DNA from: Aquamicrobium sp.
Lineage (GTDB): Bacteria > Pseudomonadota > Alphaproteobacteria > Rhizobiales > Rhizobiaceae
Assembly (NCBI GenBank): GCA_019739225.1
Contig: JAHHDT010000006.1
Span: forward strand, 1 to 64,000
Reading direction: 5' to 3'
Length of the DNA stretch: 64,000 bases
Shown: piece by piece, positions 55,352-63,016 of the stretch
How the letters are laid out: every line of letters begins with the position of its first letter
How positions within the stretch are numbered: position 1 is the first letter of the stretch
Notes under the pieces: model-generated
Seen by the model: the letters and a program-made list of their open reading frames with translations, nothing else
Told to the model about the DNA's origin: nothing
Databases searched by the model: none
Translations under genes and position numbers: made by a program

Positions 55352-55933
55352 CTAAGTTTTCGCGCCGCGCTCCGCCCGCAGGATGCGGAACACACTGGCC
55401 CGACCAATGCCCAGCTCCGCCGCGATAGCGTCTCCCGTCATTCCCTCTGCCTTGAGGCGCAACACGTCTTCGGCCTTGGCGCGGGCAGTGGGAGCGCGGC
55501 CCTTGTATTTGCCCTCCGCCTTAGCCTTGGCGATGCCCTCGCGTTGCCGCTCAAGCATCAGCTCTCGCTCAAACTCGGCAATTGACCCCAGCAGGTTGAG
55601 CATCAGCTTGCCGGTGGGCGTGGAGGTGTCCAGGTTTATGGCGAGGATGCGCAACCCCACCCCCTTCCCCTTCAGGGTCTCCGTGATTGACACGAGGTCC
55701 GCCACCGAGCGGGCCAAGCGGTCCAGCTTGGTCACCACCAGCACGTCCCCTTCGCGGACCCATTCAAGGGCAGCCTCAAGCTGGGGCCGCTTGGCGGCAA
55801 CCGAGGAAATCTCCTCTCGGAAAACCTTGGTGCAGCCGGCCGCCTCTAGGTCGCGGAGCTGGGCTTTAAGCCCCGCCTTCTGGTCGATGGTGGAGGTTCT
55901 GGCGTATCCTATCAGGACTGCATTAGCGGCCAT
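55352..55933 (-). CDS. Hin/resolvase-type serine recombinase
   Basis: 193 residues from ATG 55933. Catalytic Ser in IGYARTSTIDQ (Ser about 14), then VVTKLDRLARSVADLV, LDTSTPTGKLMLNLLGSIAEFERELM and a C-terminal HTH (MTGDAIAAELGIGRASVFRIL). The protein looks intact. It could invert or resolve DNA in the element, but I could not find a pair of obvious crossover sites. Overlaps the upstream gene by 11 bp. Confidence 0.93.
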   Translation of the reverse strand: MAANAVLIGYARTSTIDQKAGLKAQLRDLEAAGCTKVFREEISSVAAKRPQLEAALEWVREGDVLVVTKLDRLARSVADLVSITETLKGKGVGLRILAINLDTSTPTGKLMLNLLGSIAEFERELMLERQREGIAKAKAEGKYKGRAPTARAKAEDVLRLKAEGMTGDAIAAELGIGRASVFRILRAERGAKT

Positions 55934-56348
55934 GGTGAGCCTCCCGGGTCAAACCGATTGCGATCCCTGCAAGCCGGCCGGTGAATGGACACCCGGCATC
56001 AGCAAGCACCAGCCTCAGGCCGGCGCGATCCGACTTGAAGGCTTGCCACTGCGAGAACACGTCGCGGACCTTTGAGGCGGCATAGAGGGGCGTCACGAGC
56101 GGCACTACGTCTGCTGCCCTATCTTCCACAAAGTCCGCAAAGGCGAGCGTCAGGCCTTCTGCTGGCGGAACGTCTCCACCAGTCTCCTCCCACATAGTGA
56201 GGTAATGGCGGAGGTCGCTGAGACAGTCGGGCGTCTCCGGTGCCGGTGCATCGGCCAAGGTGGTCTCTAGGAGGCCGGCCGGTATGGGGATGGTGGTCTG
56301 GACAGTATCGAATGTGAAGGTGTGCTTCGGCACGATAGCGAGGTGCAT
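55923..56348 (-). CDS. Unrecognised 141-aa protein, first gene of the leftward set
   Basis: 141 residues from ATG 56348 (MHLAIVPKHTFTFDT), with GGGAGA 6 nt upstream; ATG 56378 in frame has no ribosome site. Residues: LRHYLTMWEETGGDVPPAEG, AFADFVEDRAADVVPLVTPLYAAS and CPFTGRLAGIAIGLTREA. No signal or membrane segment, no family recognised. Overlaps the recombinase, so probably co-regulated. Nested inverted repeats lie just before its start. Confidence 0.65.
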   Translation of the reverse strand: MHLAIVPKHTFTFDTVQTTIPIPAGLLETTLADAPAPETPDCLSDLRHYLTMWEETGGDVPPAEGLTLAFADFVEDRAADVVPLVTPLYAASKVRDVFSQWQAFKSDRAGLRLVLADAGCPFTGRLAGIAIGLTREAHHGR

Positions 56349-56361
56349 GTGGTGTCTCCCG

Positions 56362-56397
56362 ATAGGATCATTGAACACAAGGACATTGTGATCCTAT
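56362..56397. repeat. Nested inverted repeats before the leftward gene set
   Basis: Outer arms ATAGGATCA (56362-56370) and TGATCCTAT (56389-56397), perfect over 9 bp. Inside, CACAA (56376-56380) and TTGTG (56386-56390) pair around GGACA. Located 13 bp before the 141-aa gene and in the divergent gap to the exported protein gene at 56549, the natural place for a switch operator. Confidence 0.68.
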
Positions 56398-56548
56398 AGT
56401 ATCAAAAATGTCAACCCCATTCTTATGAGACTGAAATGGCTGGCTTCTTGGGAGCCCGAGACAGACTCACATAAGCCTGCCCTAGTGAGACCGTTGCGCG
56501 GACGCAAAGCCCATGCTCTCCTTGGGGTGGGGAATGGGAGGGACGACA

Positions 56549-56896
56549 ATGAAGATGACTAGGGCCGTGGCCTTGGCGGTGTGTGCGATGAACGCGGGGC
56601 CGGCCTTTGCGTGGTGCTCTAAGCCATCCCTGTATGAGACCCCTCCTGACCCTCCTGCTGCTTACCACCGCCCAGACGTGCCTTACTGCCTTCGGGGCTA
56701 TTCGTACTCTCGGAGCCACACTTGCGACCAAGGGCAACTGGATAGCTACAGGCGGGACGTAGGCGAGTATATCGACAAGCTCAACGCGTACCTTAGGGAG
56801 TCGTCCACGTTTGCCCAGGCGGCCATCAACTATGCCAATGAGGCGCAGCGCTACGCAACGTGCGAGGCCGATGAGGTCAACAGCCAGCACCAATAA
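56549..56896 (+). CDS. Small exported Cys-containing cargo protein
   Basis: 115 residues from ATG 56549, with GGAGG 7 nt ahead. Signal peptide (residues 1-21, cleavage near AFAWCSK). The mature chain has four Cys (CSK, YCLRG, TCDQG, TCEADE) and an amphipathic helix (LDSYRRDVGEYIDKLNAYLR and on to EAQRYATC). Similar small exported proteins occur in rhizobia, without known function. On a satellite or prophage arm it could change the host surface, for instance as a superinfection-exclusion factor; that is inference. Confidence 0.75.
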   Translation: MKMTRAVALAVCAMNAGPAFAWCSKPSLYETPPDPPAAYHRPDVPYCLRGYSYSRSHTCDQGQLDSYRRDVGEYIDKLNAYLRESSTFAQAAINYANEAQRYATCEADEVNSQHQ

Positions 56897-57030
56897 GCAA
56901 GGGTGGCAGGGGTGGCCTTGCGCAAAATATCGGAGGGCCTAAGGGGGCACAGGGGGGAAACTCGCGTCAGCCGCCGCTTAGGTGACCTCTCGCATGGGGG
57001 ACCCCAAAATTCACTCGAGGAGGGTGGACA

Positions 57031-57516
57031 ATGAACGCAACTGTCACAGATGATAAGCCGCTTGCGATCAACATTGCGGCGTATATCACTATGTTCCCTA
57101 TGCTTGAGGCCGGTATTCAACTAATCTTTGAGCGGGCTGTAGGTGGTGACGGTACTTGGTCCGACTGCATCCTCCACCACGTCCAGAGCATCAGCACCCG
57201 CATCGACATTGTAGAAGACTTCACAAAGAACTGTTGCCGAGACAAGCAATTCGCTGCTGCGGTTATTCCTCTATTCCCCCGGATGCGTCAGGCTAACACC
57301 TATCGCAATCACTTAGCCCACGGCCTATTCATCACGGATCAAGGAAAAGCTCGGGTAGCTTCCAATATGTTTGCGCGAAAGAAGACCTTCCGGCAGGAAG
57401 ATATTGACGCCTCTGCGGTTCTCCAGCGCTTCCACGAGCTAGAGCAGTTGTATCTAGACCTGCTTCATGCCGTTGACGCGCTGCCGCCATATTTCCCTAG
57501 GGAGATGAAGCGATAG
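57031..57516 (+). CDS. Possible HEPN-domain protein (cargo at the right end)
   Basis: 161 residues from ATG 57031, with GGAGG about 8 nt ahead. All-helical pattern with TYRNHLAHGLF (residues 90-100), a match to the HEPN ribonuclease motif R(N)xxxH. Length and helix content fit a stand-alone HEPN domain. HEPN proteins often cut RNA in abortive infection and toxin systems. No nucleotidyltransferase (MNT) antitoxin partner is adjacent. It lies 99 bp inside attR, a typical place for defence cargo. The family match is by motif only. Confidence 0.6.
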   Translation: MNATVTDDKPLAINIAAYITMFPMLEAGIQLIFERAVGGDGTWSDCILHHVQSISTRIDIVEDFTKNCCRDKQFAAAVIPLFPRMRQANTYRNHLAHGLFITDQGKARVASNMFARKKTFRQEDIDASAVLQRFHELEQLYLDLLHAVDALPPYFPREMKR

Positions 57517-57615
57517 CAGCGAGACCGGAAAGGCGAAACAGAACTGTGTTACGCTCTCTCGACAACGCACCGATTTTCTCTTAGAAATCAACGTTCCCAT
57601 CTGAACCGGGCGCAA

Positions 57616-57657
57616 TCCTCTCCTGGGCACCATCCGGTCCAAGCTGCCAAGTGGACC
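57616..57657. repeat. attR, 42-bp direct repeat (right copy)
   Basis: Identical to 46946-46987, but here it is not part of a complete tRNA; only the last 17 nt of tRNA-Leu are present. Marks the right end of the element. Confidence 0.95.
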
Positions 57658-57736
57658 GAACGATCTCTCTTACTTCCGATATGTCGCAGCCGGGCCTTAG
57701 CGCCCGACCGCCGGGTGTGTTCGTGGCCGGCCACGC

Positions 57737-58069
57737 TCACCCGTCCGCCGCCAGCACTTCGACCGCCTTGTGGTCGGGTGAGACGCCGTCCACGATGAAG
57801 ATGTGGCCTTCGGCATTGTCGCTGCGCAGGGCCTTGATCGCGGCGTAAGCCTCGCTGTGATACCAGTCGCGTGCATGCTGGTAGTCGGGGAACTCGAGGA
57901 TGATGGCATTGCCTTCCGGCAGGCTGCCTTCGAAATGCTCGATCCTGCCTCCATGGGCGATGAAGCGGCCGTCGAAGGGCGCAAGCGTCGCATCGATGCG
58001 TTCCAGATATTCGACGATGCCGGGGCCGAGATTGACGTTCCAGAGGTATCCGATTCCGTAGGCTGCCAT
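57737..58069 (-). CDS. DUF1330 family protein
   Basis: 110 residues. The DUF1330 ferredoxin-like fold is visible: MAAYGIGYLWNVNLGPGIVEYLERI, FIAHGGRIEHFEGSLPEGNAII with LEFPDYQHARDWYHSEAYAAIKALR (HSxAYxxI is the family mark). Function unknown; the fold resembles ABM-type small oxygenases. First host gene after the element. Confidence 0.9.
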   Translation of the reverse strand: MAAYGIGYLWNVNLGPGIVEYLERIDATLAPFDGRFIAHGGRIEHFEGSLPEGNAIILEFPDYQHARDWYHSEAYAAIKALRSDNAEGHIFIVDGVSPDHKAVEVLAADG

Positions 58070-58283
58070 GGGTCTGCTCCCGTTGCGGTTCGTTTGACTT
58101 GCGATTGCAGGTGCAAAATGCCTTCCGCAAAGCGGCTGGTCGATTACGCTTCAGGTAATCATTTCGATTTTCCCGACCGGGCGGCGGCGATGCGTTGGAG
58201 TTTCGGGATCAACTTGGCTGTTTACACCCGGACGTGCTTCGGAGACTGTGCGACCGTCGCCTGGAAGCGGAGGAGAGGCCTGC

Positions 58284-59162
58284 ATGAAACTCGACGAGCT
58301 CGTCGCGATCGACATCCATACCCATGCGGAGGAGCCCTGCTGCGGACCGCGCGACGACGGCTATGACGAGTTCCAGGCCGGCATGGCGAAATATTTCAGG
58401 AATCCGGCCGGCGCCAAGGGCATGCTGCCTTCAGTGCAGGAAACGGCGGCCTATTATCGGGAGCGCAGGATCGGCTGCGTGATCTTTCCGGTCGATGCAG
58501 AGCGCGAGACGGGTTTCCGGCGCTACAAAAACGAGGAGGTGGCGCAGATCGCCGCCGAGAACAGCGACATCATGATCCCGTTCGCCTCCATCGATCCGGC
58601 CAAGGGCAAGGCCGGCGCCCGCGAGGCGCGGCGACTGGTGCGCGAATTCGGCGTTCGCGGCTTCAAGTTTCACCCCACGATGCAGGGCTTCTATCCAAAC
58701 GACCGCTCTGCCTATGTGCTGTATGAAGCGATTGCTGAAGAGGGCGCCATCACGCTGTTTCACACCGGCCAGACCGGGGTGGGTGCCGGGATGCGGGGCG
58801 GCATGGGCATGCGGCTCAAATACTCCAACCCGCTTCATCTCGACGACGTCGCGGTGGATTTCCCGGACATGCCGATCATCCTCGCGCATCCCTCCTTCCC
58901 GTGGCAGGAGGAAGCGCTGTCCGTCGCGACCCATAAGCCCAACGTCTATATCGACATGTCGGGCTGGTCTCCGAAGTATTTCCCACCGATCCTTGTGCGC
59001 TATGCCAACACGATGCTGAAGAACAAGATGCTGTTCGGCTCAGACTGGCCTGCAATCACGCCGGATCGCTGGCTTGCCGATTTCGAGAATATCGAGATCA
59101 GGGACGAGGTGCGGCCGCTGATCCTCAAGGACAATGCGGCGAAGCTGCTGAATCTGCGTTGA
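58284..59162 (+). CDS. Amidohydrolase-2 family metal-dependent hydrolase
   Basis: 292 residues from ATG 58284, with GGAGGAGAG ahead. TIM-barrel amidohydrolase: metal-binding DIHTHAE near residue 9, GFKFHPTMQGFYPND near 130, LFHTGQT near 165, ILAHPSFPWQEEAL near 205 and the final Asp in LFGSDWP near 255. Related to ACMSD and gamma-resorcylate decarboxylases, so it may be a decarboxylase or hydrolase on an aromatic or lactone acid. Substrate unknown. Confidence 0.9.
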   Translation: MKLDELVAIDIHTHAEEPCCGPRDDGYDEFQAGMAKYFRNPAGAKGMLPSVQETAAYYRERRIGCVIFPVDAERETGFRRYKNEEVAQIAAENSDIMIPFASIDPAKGKAGAREARRLVREFGVRGFKFHPTMQGFYPNDRSAYVLYEAIAEEGAITLFHTGQTGVGAGMRGGMGMRLKYSNPLHLDDVAVDFPDMPIILAHPSFPWQEEALSVATHKPNVYIDMSGWSPKYFPPILVRYANTMLKNKMLFGSDWPAITPDRWLADFENIEIRDEVRPLILKDNAAKLLNLR

Positions 59163-59304
59163 ATATCCGCCAGTTCAGCGCGGGATCATGACCTAATATT
59201 ACTGACTGTATTCATTTTTGTGCCGCATTTCAGTTGCGAGCCCCGTGATTGCCCGATTCCGTTCCTAGTGCCGCTTTTGGTATCAACGGAACCGGACTTC
59301 CAAC

Positions 59305-59664
59305 ATGACCAGAACCAGCCTGCGGATCGCTGCAGCGGGCCTGTCAACAGCGGCCCTTCTCGCCTTATCCGCAACCGCGGCTTCCGCCCAATGCGGCAGC
59401 GCCTCATGGTATGCGCTGACATCCAAGACCGCCTCAGGCGAACGCATGAACCCGGCGGCGCTGACGGCGGCGCACCGCAGTCTGCCGTTTGGGTCGAAGA
59501 TGAAGATCGTCAACCAGCGCAACGGCAAGTCCGTGGTGGTGCGGATCAACGACCGCGGGCCGTTCATCAAGGGCCGCGTGCTCGACCTGTCCAAGGCGGC
59601 CGCGCATCAGCTCGGGTTCATCCGGGCCGGTCACACCAAGATCTGCATGGAAAAGCTGGGCTGA
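59305..59664 (+). CDS. RlpA-like exported double-psi barrel protein
   Basis: 119 residues with a signal peptide (cleavage near ASAQCG). The DPBB domain shows [40 protein letters not shown] and [20 protein letters not shown] with the conserved Asp. RlpA is a lytic transglycosylase for septal glycan strands; this short form has no SPOR domain, so its target may be broader. Periplasmic. Confidence 0.88.
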   Translation: MTRTSLRIAAAGLSTAALLALSATAASAQCGSASWYALTSKTASGERMNPAALTAAHRSLPFGSKMKIVNQRNGKSVVVRINDRGPFIKGRVLDLSKAAAHQLGFIRAGHTKICMEKLG

Positions 59665-59680
59665 GGCTGCAGGCTGGCTG

Positions 59681-61033
59681 CTAGCCCCGCCGGCGGTCAC
59701 GCGCCATGCCGCGATAGGCTTCGCGCAGATAGGCCATGGTCGCCTCGGCATCGCTCGGCCTGCCAAACAGGTAGCCCTGGCCGCCCGCGCAGCCGAACTC
59801 GACAAGACGGTCGGCCTGCGCTTCCTCTTCGATGCCTTCAGCCACCACATTCATGCCAAGTCCCTCGCACATTGCGAGGATGGCGCGGATGATATGCTCG
59901 GAGGGCTTGTCCTCCAGGATCGACGAGACGAAGCTGCGATCGATCTTCAGCTTGTCGAAATGGAATTCGCGCAAGCGGCCGAGCGATGACTGCCCGGTGC
60001 CGAAATCGTCGAGCGACACGCGTATGCCGACCGCGCGAAGGTCGTTGACGATCTTCTCCGCCGATGCGGGATCGGTCATCAGGCCGGTCTCGGTGATCTC
60101 GATCTCGAGACGGCGCGGGTCGAAACCGGTACGCGCCAGGATTGCGAGAACCTGCTGGGCGGTGTTCTGGTCGACAAGCTGTGAAGGCGACAGGTTGAAC
60201 GACAGGAAAAGTTCGTCCGGCCAGTTGCGCGCGGTTTCCGTCGCCTTGCGCAGCAAAAGCTGCGAGAGGGCGCCGATGATCCCGCGCTCCTCGGCGATCG
60301 GGATGAAGACGTTAAGCGGGATCACGCCGAGATCCCGGTCGGTCCAGCGCGCCAGCGCCTCGAAACCGATCACGTGGCCGGTCTTCAGCTCGACGATGGG
60401 CTGGAAATGCGGTTCGACCTCTTCTGCGGCTACGGCGCGGCGCAGCGCCTGCTCGATATGCGTCACCCGCCGTGCGGCCTCTTCCATCTCGCGCGTGTAG
60501 ACCATCACCTTGCCACGGCCGGACCGTTTGGCGTGGTAGAGCGCCGTTTCGGCCTTGGATATGAGGGTCTCTGTGTTCTCCTCGCCGGAGTAGAACAGCG
60601 AGCAGCCTGCGGATGCCGAGAGGCGCGCCGTCCGGTCGCCGACATCGTATGGGGCCGAGAGGATCTCGATCAGCATCAGGGCGCGTTCCTGGGCGGCCTC
60701 CTCGCTGAACACCAGGGGATACAGGAAGGCAAACTCGTCGGCGCCGACACGGGCGACGGTCGAATGCTGGTCCATCGACGCCTTCAGCCGCATCGCGACC
60801 TGCTGGAGGATGTTGTCTCCCGCCCGGCGGCCGAAAAGATCATTGATCGGCTTGAAGCCGTCGAGGTCGAGAATGCCGATGGCGAAGGGTGCGGGATCGT
60901 CGGCGCGATCGAGGATCAGCCGGTCGATCTTGTCAAAGAAACGCCTCAGATTTCCGAGACCCGTAAGCGGATCGGTAAAGGCCAGATCCGTCGATTCGTT
61001 CCCCATCTTGCCGCTGCCGAATAGATGCTGCAT
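59681..61033 (-). CDS. GGDEF/EAL cyclic-di-GMP protein with a degenerate GGDEF motif
   Basis: 450 residues. GGDEF domain at about 20-175 (TDPLTGLGNLRRFFDKI, LDLDGFKPIND) with the signature as GADEF (RVGADEFAF), so cyclase activity is doubtful. The EAL domain (about 190-435) looks complete: GFEALARW, FNLSPSQLVD, EITETGLM, DDFGTGQSSL, KIDRSFV, VAEGIE. Most likely a cyclic-di-GMP phosphodiesterase, with GGDEF as a GTP-binding regulatory part. No sensor domain or membrane segment. Single-gene unit. Confidence 0.92.
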   Translation of the reverse strand: MQHLFGSGKMGNESTDLAFTDPLTGLGNLRRFFDKIDRLILDRADDPAPFAIGILDLDGFKPINDLFGRRAGDNILQQVAMRLKASMDQHSTVARVGADEFAFLYPLVFSEEAAQERALMLIEILSAPYDVGDRTARLSASAGCSLFYSGEENTETLISKAETALYHAKRSGRGKVMVYTREMEEAARRVTHIEQALRRAVAAEEVEPHFQPIVELKTGHVIGFEALARWTDRDLGVIPLNVFIPIAEERGIIGALSQLLLRKATETARNWPDELFLSFNLSPSQLVDQNTAQQVLAILARTGFDPRRLEIEITETGLMTDPASAEKIVNDLRAVGIRVSLDDFGTGQSSLGRLREFHFDKLKIDRSFVSSILEDKPSEHIIRAILAMCEGLGMNVVAEGIEEEAQADRLVEFGCAGGQGYLFGRPSDAEATMAYLREAYRGMARDRRRG

Positions 61034-61140
61034 CGGCGCCCCTTATTCTGCTTTTTCTTTTTTCCAGGCCTGCGGGATCGTACGTTGTCATGAAACCGTT
61101 TAGGAAAGGTATCGGGGAGAACAATTTTTCAGCATAGCGT

Positions 61141-62925
61141 TCAACGTTCGCCGCGTACCCGCCAAATCTCCACAGCACTGCCCGCCGTGGCATCGACGGG
61201 CGTCAGCCAGGAAGGCGCATTGCCGGCAACCAGACCTGCGAGAAGACCTTCGGGCGCCCATTTGCGCAGGGATTGCGTTTCAGGATTGCCGCGGCATAGC
61301 GCGACATAGGTTACGCCGAGCTGCCGCGCCATGTCGCCCGCTTCGGCCGGGTCGCCCATCAGCATGTCCAGCGCGGCGAGATTGCCGGCGTTGTTGCGAT
61401 GATAGGGGCCGTTGAGCACACGGTGGCCGGTGGCACCCAGGATCGTCGACCCCTGGTTGGAAACCGCAAGCACGAGCCCGGCCGGCAAAGCGCCCAGCAT
61501 CGCGTAATCGGACCGAGCATAGCAGCGCTCGAGAGATGCCGTATCGCCGCCATCTCCGCCTTCCGATCCGGATTTGAGCGGAAGGGCGGCGAGCTGCCAG
61601 ACAATATTCAGCGAAACCAGCCAGGCGGCAACCGCAGCGAGCTGGCGCGGCGCACCGCCTTTGATCTCCGCCTTGCTCCGCAATCCGCCGACCCAGGTGG
61701 CAAGCGGAATAGCGGCAAGGGGAACCGAGAACATCGCGCCGCGCACCTGCCAGAAACTGACGAGCACCGCGACGCCGAGGAAAGCCGCCGCAACAGACCA
61801 CGCGCGAGCGTCCCGTTTACGGGCCAAGCTCCAGCCGCAGACGCCAAGCGCGATGATCGGGGTGATATAGAAGCCGGCGAACATCGCCGGATCGGATCCC
61901 AGCACGGAAATGACTGACTGGGCCTCGGACACCGCGCTCAGCCAATAGCGTTGCAGACGGGGATCGAGATCGGCATAGGGGTCTGCAAGACATTGGGGGA
62001 AAGCCGCGAGCAGCAGCGCCGCCGCCAGCCCGCCCAACACCACCAAGCCTGCAAGCCGCCGCCGAGGGGAGGCCGCAAGAGCCGGCGTCGCCGCAACCGC
62101 GGCAAGGCCTGCACCGCCCAGCACCGCCAGAGACGCCTGCGGAAACGAAAAGGCATCACACTCTACCGCGAGCCAGTCGCGCATCGGCACGGTCGCCGCC
62201 AGCGCCACCGCGCCCACGACGGCGAAGGCTGTACCGAACCCGCGTGCCATCCGTGCATCGGTATCGTCGCCGGCAAGAAAACCCACTGCCGCGATGGCGC
62301 AGGCCGCCGCCACATAGGGTGCGGCTTCCATGCCGACCGCAAGCATCAGCGCCGCGCATGCGCCGGCAATCGCACCGGCCTGACGCCGCGCCCGCGCGTT
62401 CAAAAGGCAAAGAAAGGTCGCCAGCGCCAGGACGAGCTGCACGTTGTGGTGATCGAGCGAGGCGGGCGAAAAGAGATCGACGAAATAGAGCGCCAGCCCG
62501 CCTATGACGGCGGCGGGCAGGACTGCCCATTCGCCGCCAAGGGCACGGGCGGCGCGAACGGTGAGAAAGAGTGCCACGCCAAAAAGAACCGTCGGCCAGA
62601 TCACCAGCGCCGCAGGCTCGCCGAACCCCGCGACAAGGAGAGCTATCGGCAGGTCGACCAGCCGCGACCAATGCATCTCGAAGCCGCCTTCGAGGCCCAT
62701 CCGGTATTGGGTGAGATCGAACCAGCCCTGGCCGGCTAGCAGGTCGCGGACCTGAACTAGCCGCATGACGCTGTCGTTGTCGCCCGTGCTGTCGGCGAGG
62801 GTAGGAAAGCCGCGCACGGCGTGCATGACGAGCATCAGAGCAGCAGCGCCGACGGCCACCGCTGCATCGACAGCGAAATGTGAGCGCAACCGCGCCCAGG
62901 TGGTGGGTGTGGTGACCGTCGCCAA
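61141..62925 (-). CDS. GT-C-like polytopic membrane protein (possible glycosyltransferase)
   Basis: 594 residues from TTG 62925, with GGAG 6 nt ahead. The frame extends up to ATG 63018, but that start would sit on the divergent gene's own start and leave no room for promoters. About 12 hydrophobic segments. The first loop has STGDNDSVMRLVQVRDLLAG and FEMHWSRLVDLPIAL, resembling the GT-C oligosaccharyltransferase-type loop in which an acidic pair binds metal. The C-terminal 150 residues are periplasmic. Divergent from a GT2 gene, so they may work together on a polyprenyl-linked sugar. Confidence 0.75.
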   Translation of the reverse strand: MATVTTPTTWARLRSHFAVDAAVAVGAAALMLVMHAVRGFPTLADSTGDNDSVMRLVQVRDLLAGQGWFDLTQYRMGLEGGFEMHWSRLVDLPIALLVAGFGEPAALVIWPTVLFGVALFLTVRAARALGGEWAVLPAAVIGGLALYFVDLFSPASLDHHNVQLVLALATFLCLLNARARRQAGAIAGACAALMLAVGMEAAPYVAAACAIAAVGFLAGDDTDARMARGFGTAFAVVGAVALAATVPMRDWLAVECDAFSFPQASLAVLGGAGLAAVAATPALAASPRRRLAGLVVLGGLAAALLLAAFPQCLADPYADLDPRLQRYWLSAVSEAQSVISVLGSDPAMFAGFYITPIIALGVCGWSLARKRDARAWSVAAAFLGVAVLVSFWQVRGAMFSVPLAAIPLATWVGGLRSKAEIKGGAPRQLAAVAAWLVSLNIVWQLAALPLKSGSEGGDGGDTASLERCYARSDYAMLGALPAGLVLAVSNQGSTILGATGHRVLNGPYHRNNAGNLAALDMLMGDPAEAGDMARQLGVTYVALCRGNPETQSLRKWAPEGLLAGLVAGNAPSWLTPVDATAGSAVEIWRVRGER

Positions 62926-63016
62926 GACGCGCTCCGCCCGTTTTCGTCTGGCGCTAAACCTAGCCTTAACGGCTTCAAGAAATAGTAAAGCCCACTGTCC
63001 GACCCCGGAGCGCCGC

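Larger units (their letters stand above)
46946..57657. mobile_element. Integrated element of about 10.7 kb at tRNA-Leu; candidate phage satellite or reduced prophage
   Basis: A perfect 42-bp direct repeat brackets it: 46946-46987 starting in the tRNA 3' end, and 57616-57657. The left end has a tyrosine integrase reading inward. Contents: integrase; one 1300-aa virion-type polyvalent protein (minus); ParB-like, degenerate RNase-H-fold, a small unknown, excisionase-like HTH, serine recombinase and another unknown (all minus); two plus-strand cargo genes at the right end. I see no capsid, portal, terminase, tail, lysis, replication, relaxase or type IV secretion gene. Repeat spacing is 10,670 bp. 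Host genes (gpmA left, DUF1330 right) resume outside. Confidence 0.93.

Noticed and set aside
56405-56420. TTGACA on the minus strand as a -35 box for the leftward genes
   Set aside because: No -10-like hexamer at 16-18 nt spacing; the TATAGG nearby is only 10 nt away.
46946-57657. Complete prophage or integrative conjugative element
   Set aside because: No capsid, portal, terminase, tail, lysis, relaxase or type IV secretion gene is readable in the interval.
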